Of a stretch of DNA of 17,676 bases, positions 1 through 6,757 are shown piece after piece. This stretch comes from Nitrospirota bacterium (GTDB taxonomy: Bacteria; Nitrospinota_A; UBA7883; JACRGQ01). A program made the translations under genes and the position numbers. The stretch covers positions 1 through 17,676 of the forward strand of contig JAJRYD010000041.1 in the NCBI GenBank assembly GCA_024275955.1, written 5' to 3'. The notes beneath the pieces were generated by a model, which had not been told where the DNA came from, searched no databases, and saw only the letters and a program-made list of their open reading frames with translations. Position 1 is the stretch's first letter; the number at the start of each line of letters is the position of its first letter.

Positions 1-2
1 CC

Positions 3-722
3 CTCTCCGGCGTTGCCGAAATGTTTGAAGAACGCAAACGACGCGGCGAAATCCCTGCCGATGAGGAGATAACCTTCATTATGGTGACAGGTGACGGTGG
101 TCTTGATATCGGGCTTGGGCCGGCACTTGGAACCGCGATAAGAAATCACAATATGATTATCCTTGAGTACGATAATCAGGGGTATATGAATACCGGCCAT
201 CAGCTTTCATTCTGCACCCCGCTGGGCCATGCTACATCAACCTCTAATGTCGGACCGGCACAGGTAGGAAAAACCTTCCACCATAAAGATTCAGCACAGC
301 TGTTTGCCTCTACCCATATCCCCTATGTGTTCACCGCCTGCGATTCCAACTACAAAGACCTGATAACAAAAGCGGCGAAAGCCCAGTGGTATGTAAGGAA
401 TGAGGGGCTTGTTTTTGGAAAACTGTTCTCAGTCTGCCCCTTGAACTGGAGGCACACAGATGACATAGCGGACGATGTAGGCAATGCAGCTATAAACTCC
501 AACTTTTTCCCGCTATATGAGGTCGAAAATGGGATTACCACCCTGAATTACGACCCTGAAGCTAAGGGCAAAAAGGTAGATGTCACAGAATGGCTCAAGC
601 TTATGGGCAAAACCAAACATCTTCTAAAGCCCGAAAACGCACAGCTTGTAGACAGTTTTAGGCAGGAAGTTGACCGGCGGTTTGAGAAAATAAAGGCAAA
701 ATCGGAGCATGCTCTCTTATAG
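3..722 (+). CDS. porB: 2-oxoacid (probably pyruvate):ferredoxin oxidoreductase beta subunit, 5' end outside window
   Basis: This is the thiamine-diphosphate-binding subunit that decarboxylates pyruvate or a related 2-oxoacid and passes electrons to ferredoxin in the cytoplasm. The reading frame is open from base 3, before the first ATG at 21, so the N-terminus lies outside the window; about 239 residues are visible. The TPP motif is seen as GDGGLDIGLG followed about 25 residues later by a YDNQGYMNTG block, which is typical of PorB. The preceding SGVAEMFEERKRRG and the later HIPYVFTAC stretch also fit PorB. The usual length is about 280-310 residues, so roughly 50-70 are missing. The 2-oxoacid specificity (pyruvate, 2-oxoglutarate or 2-oxoisovalerate) cannot be decided without the alpha/gamma subunits; pyruvate is the best guess from the motif wording. 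A multihaem cytochrome follows after 50 bases. Confidence 0.9.
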   Translation, partial: LSGVAEMFEERKRRGEIPADEEITFIMVTGDGGLDIGLGPALGTAIRNHNMIILEYDNQGYMNTGHQLSFCTPLGHATSTSNVGPAQVGKTFHHKDSAQLFASTHIPYVFTACDSNYKDLITKAAKAQWYVRNEGLVFGKLFSVCPLNWRHTDDIADDVGNAAINSNFFPLYEVENGITTLNYDPEAKGKKVDVTEWLKLMGKTKHLLKPENAQLVDSFRQEVDRRFEKIKAKSEHALL

Positions 723-753
723 GAAAAAATTAGGAGAAACTGCCACTATCACT

Positions 754-762
754 TGCTATAAT
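754..762 (+). promoter_or_regulatory. extended -10 promoter-like element just before the nine-haem cytochrome
   Basis: TGCTATAAT is a perfect extended -10 (TGnTATAAT). It ends 10 bases before the ATG at 773, so a transcript starting 6-7 bases downstream would be nearly leaderless. An AGGAG at 732-736 lies too far upstream (36 bases) to serve that ATG. No convincing -35 is visible. Confidence 0.4.
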
Positions 763-772
763 TGAACCCGTT

Positions 773-2065
773 ATGGTGGGAAAATATTGCTTTGGTGGTC
801 TTTGGCCTACTGCCGTACAGTTTGCGCTTGCCCTTGCCTTTTTTCTGCTTTCGCCTCCGGCCTCTTTCGCAGAGGATAAAGCCGCCGAAGAAGAAAATGT
901 CTGTATCGCCTGCCACCTAGATTCGGAAGATATCTACAAAGAGGTAGCGGTTGACTGGCAGAAATCTGTCCATGCCGAAGCGGGAGTAGAGTGCCAAGAC
1001 TGTCATGGAGGCGACTCGAAAGATTACGACGAAGCGATGGAAGAAACCTCCGGCTTTATGGGAAAACCGGAGAAAAGCGAAATACCAAAGCTTTGTTCAA
1101 ACTGCCATGCCGACTCGGCAAAGATGCGTAATTACAATCTCCCTTCCGAACAGTTTGAGAAATACTCGCGCTCCCTGCATGGAAAAAAACTGATGAACGA
1201 AAAAAACGAGAACGCACCCAGCTGTATCGACTGCCACGGAAAACATGCAATCCTAAGAGTAGCTGACCCTAACTCAACAGCAAATAGAAAAAACATTGTA
1301 AAAACCTGCACTGGCTGTCATGCCGACAGCACTGCTATGAAAGGAAGTAAGCTTCCTGTAAACCAGCTAGAACTATACAAAAAAAGCAGACATGGAAAGC
1401 TTTATTCTAAAGGCGATGATGGCGTGCCAACCTGCTTTGACTGCCACAGCAGTCACGAAATCAAAAATCCAAAGTCTTTAAGCGTAAGGCTCGTCTGTTC
1501 CAACTGCCATACAGAGCAGGAGGAGATGTATAGAAAAAGCGGACACTGGGATTCCGCCCAGGCAGTCGGCAAGCCTGCGTGCGTAGATTGCCATTCAAAC
1601 CATGCTATAGAAACTCCTACGCTCGCTAAATTCAAAGATAAGGGAGAACTAAACTGTCTTGGATGCCACGAAGGAGATGCGATGAAGACAGATATGGCCA
1701 CGCAGATCTACGATGCGATATTAATGTCGCAGATTAATCTCGCCGATGGAGAGCGCGCGTTGCAAAGGATGTACGAATGGAGCGGTAGCGGGTTTGAGAC
1801 ATCCCATCTCGATAAAACAATCAAGAAGATGAAAACCGCGCTAAAGGAGATGAAAGTAGCGTCTCACGGTCTCGACATCGTGCAGATAAAGGAAAACGCC
1901 AAGCTTATCCAGAAAAACACGATGGACATCCAGAATGAAGTCTATGCCATGCAGACAGAGCTGAACCGAAGGAAAGTCGGGCTTACGGTAACTTGGATTG
2001 TCGCTATAGCATTTTGCTGGGCTCTCATAAGCCTTACTAACCGCTGGAAGAGGGATGACGACTAG
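773..2065 (+). CDS. nine-haem membrane-anchored c-type cytochrome
   Basis: This is a 430-residue multihaem cytochrome, probably periplasmic and carrying electrons between membrane and periplasmic partners. A signal peptide is visible (hydrophobic core at about 14-27, likely cleavage after ASFA at 34). Nine CXXCH haem-binding motifs begin at residues 44, 74, 108, 151, 179, 221, 242, 270 and 295. Between them are repeated S-x-H or S-x-x-H stretches (for example RSLHGK, KSRHGK, KSGHWD) that could supply distal His ligands. After the haem region comes a roughly 100-residue helical segment, then one transmembrane helix (about 404-421) and a basic tail (RWKRDDD), predicting a C-terminal anchor. No catalytic signature such as the CXXCK of NrfA is seen, so electron transfer is more likely than nitrite reduction. 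The ATG has no Shine-Dalgarno at normal spacing; an extended -10 lies just upstream. It overlaps the next gene by one base. The partner is unknown. Confidence 0.88.
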   Translation: MVGKYCFGGLWPTAVQFALALAFFLLSPPASFAEDKAAEEENVCIACHLDSEDIYKEVAVDWQKSVHAEAGVECQDCHGGDSKDYDEAMEETSGFMGKPEKSEIPKLCSNCHADSAKMRNYNLPSEQFEKYSRSLHGKKLMNEKNENAPSCIDCHGKHAILRVADPNSTANRKNIVKTCTGCHADSTAMKGSKLPVNQLELYKKSRHGKLYSKGDDGVPTCFDCHSSHEIKNPKSLSVRLVCSNCHTEQEEMYRKSGHWDSAQAVGKPACVDCHSNHAIETPTLAKFKDKGELNCLGCHEGDAMKTDMATQIYDAILMSQINLADGERALQRMYEWSGSGFETSHLDKTIKKMKTALKEMKVASHGLDIVQIKENAKLIQKNTMDIQNEVYAMQTELNRRKVGLTVTWIVAIAFCWALISLTNRWKRDDD

Positions 2066-2370
2066 TGAACAGTAAACATCCAGCGAATGACGACTTCTGG
2101 GCAACCACCCTGCAAAAAATTGAAGAAACAGCTTCTATCAAAATTAACAAAGGGATTGAGATAAATTTTCTTTCCGCTTTTTGGTATCTGACGCTGTTCC
2201 CTGCTCTAATTTTCATTAGAGCCTATTCCACCGCCCTGCTAAGAGGAAAAGCTGGATACTATCAAGCTGTTGCGGAGGCAATGTCATCCTTTGCCGTTAA
2301 CGCAATCGTGCATGAAAAACTAAACGGAAACAACAAAGAACTCCGCCTCATCCAATCCGAGTTCGCTTAG
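2065..2370 (+). CDS. small membrane-associated protein, possible stand-alone C-terminal segment of a family 2 glycosyltransferase
   Basis: This is a 101-residue protein of no firmly recognised family. The GTG start shares one base with the TAG stop of the cytochrome gene (TAGTG), so translation is probably coupled. An N-terminal polar region is followed by a hydrophobic stretch (about residues 33-55), then RAYSTALLRGKAGYYQAVAEA and a helical end (the quoted stretch is cited from residues 55 to 75; its key residues are R, Y, the GKAG turn and AEA). This layout resembles the membrane-proximal tail of WaaE-like family 2 glycosyltransferases, where an R-x-Y...G...G...A pattern follows a hydrophobic helix. 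No glycosyltransferase catalytic domain is present here or in the neighbouring frames. That resemblance is my inference from a short motif and is weak. It could instead be a small accessory subunit of the cytochrome. Confidence 0.65.
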   Translation: MNSKHPANDDFWATTLQKIEETASIKINKGIEINFLSAFWYLTLFPALIFIRAYSTALLRGKAGYYQAVAEAMSSFAVNAIVHEKLNGNNKELRLIQSEFA

Positions 2371-2402
2371 GCCTGAAAAACTCTACTGAAAGAAAAGAAA
2401 GT

Positions 2403-3272
2403 ATGAAAAAAATTAGGAAAGCTGTCTTCCCCGTTGCCGGCCTAGGTACAAGGTTCCTTCCGGCTACAAAAGCCTCCCCCAAGGAGATGTTGCCATTGGT
2501 TGACAAACCGATGATTCAGTATGTAGTGGAAGAGGCTATCGCGTCTGGCATAGAAGAGATAATCCTGATTACCGGCAGAGGAAAAAATGCGATTGAAGAC
2601 CATTTCGATAACGCGATAGAGCTTGAACAACTCCTCAAAGAAAAAAACAAGCTGGAAGAACTAAAAATGATAAAAGACATTTCGGATATGTGCGACTTCG
2701 TTTACATAAGACAAAAGGAGCCGCTCGGCCTCGGACACGCGATACTAAGAGCAAAAAATGCGATAGGCCCTGAACCTTTTGCGGTTTTACTCGGAGACGA
2801 TATAATATACTCAGACGGGGTGCCGGCTCTAAAACAGCTTATAACTGTTTACGAAGAAACAGGCTCCTCAGTGATCGCAGTTGAAAAAATCCCCCGTAGC
2901 AAAATATCAAGTTACGGCGTTGTCGATACTGAGTGGGAAAAGGATGACTCCTGCAAAATTAGAGGGCTCGTAGAAAAACCAGCAGAAGATAAAGCGCCCT
3001 CGGAACTTGCGGTGATTGGAAGGTACATTTTAACGCCTAAAATATTTGAACTGCTTGAGAATGTGGAGCGAGATAAGTCAGGCGAAATACAACTGACAGC
3101 CGGTTTAAACGAACTTTGCGCGCTTGAAGATATGTATGGCTGTAAGTTTAGTGGTAAACGATATGATGCCGGTAACAAACTTGGGTTCCTAATGGCAACG
3201 GTAGAGTATGGTCTGCGCAGAAAAGAATTTGGGGATGAATTTAGAAATTATATTAAGGCGCTTAACCTCTAA
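2403..3272 (+). CDS. galU: UTP--glucose-1-phosphate uridylyltransferase
   Basis: GalU makes UDP-glucose from UTP and glucose-1-phosphate in the cytoplasm, feeding polysaccharide, lipopolysaccharide and galactose metabolism. The 289-residue length is typical for bacterial GalU. Recognisable in order are the nucleotide-binding signature GLGTRFLPATKASPKEML (13-30) running into PLVDKP (31-36), the GLGHA loop (109-113), the GDD metal/sugar site (131-133), VEKP (190-193) and YDAGNKLG (254-261). The start is an ATG preceded by a purine-rich GAAAGAAAAGAAAG. It begins 32 bases after the small membrane gene and ends shortly before the hsp20 gene, so it may be the first gene of a galU-hsp20-lon transcript, though no promoter of its own is clear. 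If the preceding small protein really is a glycosyltransferase remnant, the pairing with a sugar-nucleotide enzyme would make sense, but that is speculative. Confidence 0.97.
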   Translation: MKKIRKAVFPVAGLGTRFLPATKASPKEMLPLVDKPMIQYVVEEAIASGIEEIILITGRGKNAIEDHFDNAIELEQLLKEKNKLEELKMIKDISDMCDFVYIRQKEPLGLGHAILRAKNAIGPEPFAVLLGDDIIYSDGVPALKQLITVYEETGSSVIAVEKIPRSKISSYGVVDTEWEKDDSCKIRGLVEKPAEDKAPSELAVIGRYILTPKIFELLENVERDKSGEIQLTAGLNELCALEDMYGCKFSGKRYDAGNKLGFLMATVEYGLRRKEFGDEFRNYIKALNL

Positions 3273-3295
3273 AAAGCAGATTGATTGCGAATATT

Positions 3296-3754
3296 ATGGC
3301 TGTAGACGATAATAATCGAAAAGAAAAACCACCCGTTAAGTTCAAAGACTTTTCATACGGTATCAGCTACACGGATGGCGATTTTCATGGACTCTCTGAG
3401 CAGTCATCCAGCAACACTTTCCATCTCCCCACCGATATTTACGAAAATGACGAATTGGTTTTTATGGATATTGAGCTTCCGGGAGTCAACCCAGATAAAA
3501 TATCTATAAACCTAAAGGACGATACATTGATAATACAGGGAGTCAGAAATGAGGAGCATACATCTTCCGACACCTCTTTTTTTTGCGCCGAACGAAACTT
3601 CGGCAAATTCAAAAGAGTTTTTGTCCTCGATCATACCGTTGACTCAGAAAGAATCTCTGCAAAGTTTAAAAACGGGATTCTCCACCTGACTGTCCCAAAA
3701 CAGTCAGAACGAAGAAAAAAGATCCACCAGATAAAGGTCAACCTCGATGAGTAA
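3296..3754 (+). CDS. Hsp20/alpha-crystallin small heat shock protein
   Basis: This is a cytoplasmic ATP-independent holdase that keeps unfolding proteins soluble. The protein is 152 residues from the ATG at 3296; an in-frame TTG at 3281 would add five residues (MIANI), and neither start has a good Shine-Dalgarno, so I chose the ATG. The alpha-crystallin domain runs from about residue 45 (DIYENDELVFMDIELPGV) to residue 142, with the classic ELPGV, the ERNFGKFKR loop and the strand AKFKNGILHLTVPK. The C-terminal tail ([10 protein letters not shown]) contains an I-x-I-x-V element like the I-x-I/V motif used for oligomer assembly. The gene ends inside lon: the last codons GAT GAG TAA contain the lon ATG, an 8-base overlap pointing to coupled translation of a chaperone and a protease that act on the same damaged proteins. 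Confidence 0.93.
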   Translation: MAVDDNNRKEKPPVKFKDFSYGISYTDGDFHGLSEQSSSNTFHLPTDIYENDELVFMDIELPGVNPDKISINLKDDTLIIQGVRNEEHTSSDTSFFCAERNFGKFKRVFVLDHTVDSERISAKFKNGILHLTVPKQSERRKKIHQIKVNLDE

Positions 3755-6206
3755 AAAACAGATAAATGAACAGCTGACCATCGAGGAACAGGAACTGGAA
3801 ATACCGGAAGAACTGCCGCTCCTCCCAGTACGCGATATCGTCGTATTCCCGTATATGATCCTGCCGCTCGCTGTCGGCAGGGAGCTTTCCGTCCGGGCTG
3901 TAAACGAAGCGCTTTCCAGCAACAGAATGATGATGCTTGTAGCCCAAAAAGATATCGACACAGATAAACCGACTCCCGACGATCTCAGCAGAGTGGGCAC
4001 TGTTGCATCTGTAATGAGGATGATTAAAACCGAAGATGGCAACATCAAAATACTTGTTCAGGGAGTTGCCAAAGCTGAAGTAACCGAATTTGTATCGACA
4101 TCTCCATTTTTTACAGTGAAAGTAAGAAGGTATGAAGATATCCATGACAAGAAAATAACTAAAATGGAATCTGAAGCTTTAAAAAGGGAAACGCTCGAAC
4201 AACTGCACAAAATTGTAGAACTAGGGAAAAACCTATCTCCAGATATCATAATGGTTTCAGAAGATATTGATGACTCTGGCAAACTGGCAGACCTTGTCGC
4301 CAGCAATCTTGGGCTCACCGTGGAGGATGGTCAAAAAGTAATCGACATTCAGGATTCGCATAAACGCTTGCTAAGAATTAGCGAAATGCTGGCAAAAGAG
4401 ATAAAGCTACTTGGAATTCAGGAAAAAATACAGACGAATACCCAAAGCGAAATGACCAAAAGCCAAAAAGAGTATTACCTGCGGGAGCAGATGCGGCAAA
4501 TTCAAAAAGAATTAGGGGAAACCGATGAAAGATCGGATGAAATAGCGGAATTACTGGAAAAAATGAAACAGGCAAAAATGCCGGAAGCAGTAGACAAGGA
4601 AACCGAAAAACAGATCCGCCGGTTGGCGAAAATGCACTCCGAATCGGCCGAGGCAACAACTGTAAGAACATACATAGACTGGTTGCTAGATCTGCCGTGG
4701 TCTGCCTCCACCAAAGATACGATTAACATAGATAAAGCCAAAAAAATTCTTGACGAAGATCACTACAACCTCGAAAAAATAAAAGAACGGATATTGGAGT
4801 ATCTCGGCGTTGCCAAACTAAAAAAAGATATCAAAGGCCCAATACTCTGCTTTGTCGGCCCGCCCGGAACAGGCAAAACTTCGCTTGGGAAATCAATCGC
4901 GCGGGCTCTTGGAAGGAAGTTTACACGGATATCTCTGGGTGGCATGCGGGACGAGTCGGAAATTAGAGGACATCGAAGAACATATGTCGGCGCCCTGCCC
5001 GGCCGGATAATACAAGGTATAAAAACCGCTGGAAGCAATAATCCTGTCTTCATGCTGGACGAGATAGATAAACTGGGGTCGGATTTCAGGGGCGATCCTA
5101 CATCGGCGCTTCTGGAAGTACTCGATCCAGAGCAAAACAACGCCTTTGTTGACCACTATATGGGGGTACCGTTCGATCTCTCCAAGGTGCTGTTCATCGC
5201 GACGGCAAACTGGATCGACCCGATACCAAGCCCCTTGAGAGACAGAATGGAGGTTCTTTCGCTATCCGGCTACACGGGGGAGGAAAAACTCAACATAGCA
5301 AAAAAATATCTCATACCACGCCAAATAAATGAAAACGGGCTTACAAAAACAAAAATATCTTTTCAGGATAGCGCCGTAAGAGGAATCATTAATAAATATA
5401 CAAGAGAAGCAGGTTTAAGAAATCTTGAAAGAGAGATCGCGACCGTCTGCCGAAAGGTTGCGCTTAAAATCGCCAGAAACAAAACAGCCAAAAAAACAAC
5501 ATCAATCACCGAAAAAGCACTTCCAACCTACCTTGGGCCTACCAAATTTTTACGGGAAAGCGAAAAGGAAAAACCGCAGGTAGGCCTCGCTATCGGACTT
5601 GCGTGGACAGCCGTGGGCGGCACTCTGATGCATATAGAAGTGACAACGATGAAAGGCAAAGGAGCGCTTACGCTTACCGGAAAGCTTGGAGCTGTCATGA
5701 AAGAATCGGCAACCGCCGCGTATTCATACTGCAGAACCAACGCCAAAAAACTTGGAATACCAGATGATTTTGCAAAAAGTACCGACATTCATGTTCATGT
5801 ACCGGCAGGAGCGATACCAAAAGACGGACCGTCTGCCGGAATAACAATCGCTGTTGCTCTTGCCAGCGCCCTTTCCGGCAAACCTGTAAAAAATGATATC
5901 GCAATGACGGGAGAGATAACTCTTCGGGGCAGGGTTCTTCCTATAGGTGGCCTTAAGGAGAAAACTCTCGCCGCGCTTCAGGCAGGAATAAAAACGGTGA
6001 TAATACCAGAGCAGAATCAAAACGATTTAATAGACATACCAAATTACGCGAAAAAGCATCTCAAGTTTATATACGCAAAAACTGTAGATACCGTCTTTAA
6101 ACATGTTTTCGAGCCTGCCGAAACAAAAGCTAGAAAACCAAAAACAGCTAAAAAGGCTAAAAAGAAACCGGCAACGACCAACCGCAAAAAACAGCGACCC
6201 CGATAA
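3747..6206 (+). CDS. lon: ATP-dependent protease Lon with an extra basic C-terminal tail
   Basis: Lon is a cytoplasmic ATP-driven serine protease that degrades misfolded and regulatory proteins. At 819 residues it is slightly longer than E. coli Lon. The N-terminal substrate-binding domain starts at [14 protein letters not shown] (24-37). A helical region follows, then the AAA+ module with Walker A GPPGTGKT (371-378) and Walker B VFMLDEID (434-441). The proteolytic domain has the catalytic Ser in PKDGPSAG (Ser696) and the catalytic Lys in [10 protein letters not shown] (Lys739), 43 residues apart as in E. coli Lon. All key residues are present, so it should be active. After the normal domain end (about 790) comes a tail of about 27 residues very rich in Lys/Arg ([20 protein letters not shown] region), which may touch nucleic acid or polyphosphate; that is inference. 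Its start overlaps the hsp20 gene by 8 bases. No clear intrinsic terminator follows. Confidence 0.98.
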   Translation: MSKKQINEQLTIEEQELEIPEELPLLPVRDIVVFPYMILPLAVGRELSVRAVNEALSSNRMMMLVAQKDIDTDKPTPDDLSRVGTVASVMRMIKTEDGNIKILVQGVAKAEVTEFVSTSPFFTVKVRRYEDIHDKKITKMESEALKRETLEQLHKIVELGKNLSPDIIMVSEDIDDSGKLADLVASNLGLTVEDGQKVIDIQDSHKRLLRISEMLAKEIKLLGIQEKIQTNTQSEMTKSQKEYYLREQMRQIQKELGETDERSDEIAELLEKMKQAKMPEAVDKETEKQIRRLAKMHSESAEATTVRTYIDWLLDLPWSASTKDTINIDKAKKILDEDHYNLEKIKERILEYLGVAKLKKDIKGPILCFVGPPGTGKTSLGKSIARALGRKFTRISLGGMRDESEIRGHRRTYVGALPGRIIQGIKTAGSNNPVFMLDEIDKLGSDFRGDPTSALLEVLDPEQNNAFVDHYMGVPFDLSKVLFIATANWIDPIPSPLRDRMEVLSLSGYTGEEKLNIAKKYLIPRQINENGLTKTKISFQDSAVRGIINKYTREAGLRNLEREIATVCRKVALKIARNKTAKKTTSITEKALPTYLGPTKFLRESEKEKPQVGLAIGLAWTAVGGTLMHIEVTTMKGKGALTLTGKLGAVMKESATAAYSYCRTNAKKLGIPDDFAKSTDIHVHVPAGAIPKDGPSAGITIAVALASALSGKPVKNDIAMTGEITLRGRVLPIGGLKEKTLAALQAGIKTVIIPEQNQNDLIDIPNYAKKHLKFIYAKTVDTVFKHVFEPAETKARKPKTAKKAKKKPATTNRKKQRPR

Positions 6207-6289
6207 CTCTATTATATTAAAGGTCGGTGAGCGTCAAGGCACTGCTAAACCAGCCTGTCCAAAAACCAAAACTTAAAAATAGCAAATGC

Positions 6290-6685
6290 CTATCCTCGCG
6301 TTAAAGCGTCTCGAACTTCCGGTGGAAGCTCCTGCGGTTTCATCTTGTCGTTGACGCAAGCCATCTTTGTAACGCCTATCACCAGCAATGTTCCGTCGCT
6401 CTCTCTTACTATTTTGTAAAGAACCACAAAGCTCGCCGCCCTAAGCTTTTCTATAGAGGTTTCTACTATCAGGCTGTCGCCGTATTGTGCCGGTGCTTTG
6501 TACTCCAAGCTAGCGTTTACAACGGTAAAAAGTGTTCCTCGCTTTTGAAGTTTGGCCAGAGATATCCCCCTCTTCTCCAGATGCTCCGTGCGCCCCCTCT
6601 CGAAATATTTTAGATAGTTGGCGTAGTAGACCACTCCCCCGCAGTCGGTATCCTCGTAGTAGATTTTTATCGGTGTTTTGTGCAT
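6290..6685 (-). CDS. ybgC: YbgC-type acyl-CoA thioesterase (4-hydroxybenzoyl-CoA thioesterase fold)
   Basis: This is a 131-residue hot-dog-fold thioesterase that hydrolyses acyl-CoA (or acyl-ACP) thioesters. The N-terminal signature YYEDTDCGGVVYYANYLKYF (residues 9-28) followed by ERGRTEHL is characteristic; Asp14 corresponds to the catalytic Asp of the family. The usual VYH of E. coli YbgC is VYY here. The central strand region SLEYKAPAQYGDSLIVET also fits. In many Gram-negatives ybgC sits beside tol-pal genes; here it is alone, so its link to the envelope Tol system is not supported by context, and a role in thioester clean-up in CoA metabolism is equally possible. The bases upstream of the ATG (CTTCCTC) contain no Shine-Dalgarno, and a TATAAT lies 7 bases before the start, suggesting a leaderless mRNA. 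The symbol is assigned by motif only. Confidence 0.9.
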   Translation of the reverse strand: MHKTPIKIYYEDTDCGGVVYYANYLKYFERGRTEHLEKRGISLAKLQKRGTLFTVVNASLEYKAPAQYGDSLIVETSIEKLRAASFVVLYKIVRESDGTLLVIGVTKMACVNDKMKPQELPPEVRDALTRG

Positions 6686-6692
6686 GAGGAAG

Positions 6693-6698
6693 ATTATA
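6693..6698 (-). promoter_or_regulatory. -10 box at leaderless spacing before the YbgC-like gene
   Basis: On the minus strand this reads TATAAT, a perfect -10 consensus, 7 bases before the ATG. Transcription would start at or next to the start codon. No good -35 is visible 16-18 bases further upstream. Confidence 0.4.
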
Positions 6699-6745
6699 TC
6701 CGATTTTAAATAAAAGATTGGCTTCGGCTATCGCCTAATATCAGA

Positions 6746-6751
6746 TAAAAT
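6746..6751 (+). promoter_or_regulatory. -10-like box at leaderless spacing before the methyltransferase/reductase gene
   Basis: TAAAAT (5 of 6 to TATAAT) lies 6 bases before the ATG at 6758, with no Shine-Dalgarno between. The -35 is weak (TTCGGC at 6723-6728 with a 17-base spacer). This promoter and the YbgC-side -10 share a divergent gap of 72 bases. Confidence 0.3.
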
Positions 6752-6757
6752 GGCTCT

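Noticed and set aside
773-2065. Nitrite reductase (NrfA) identity for the multihaem cytochrome
   Set aside because: There is no CXXCK active-site haem motif, the motif count is nine, and a C-terminal membrane anchor is present.
3738-4145. 135-codon minus-strand reading frame opposite lon
   Set aside because: It is antisense to the start of lon and has no recognisable domain or ribosome site.
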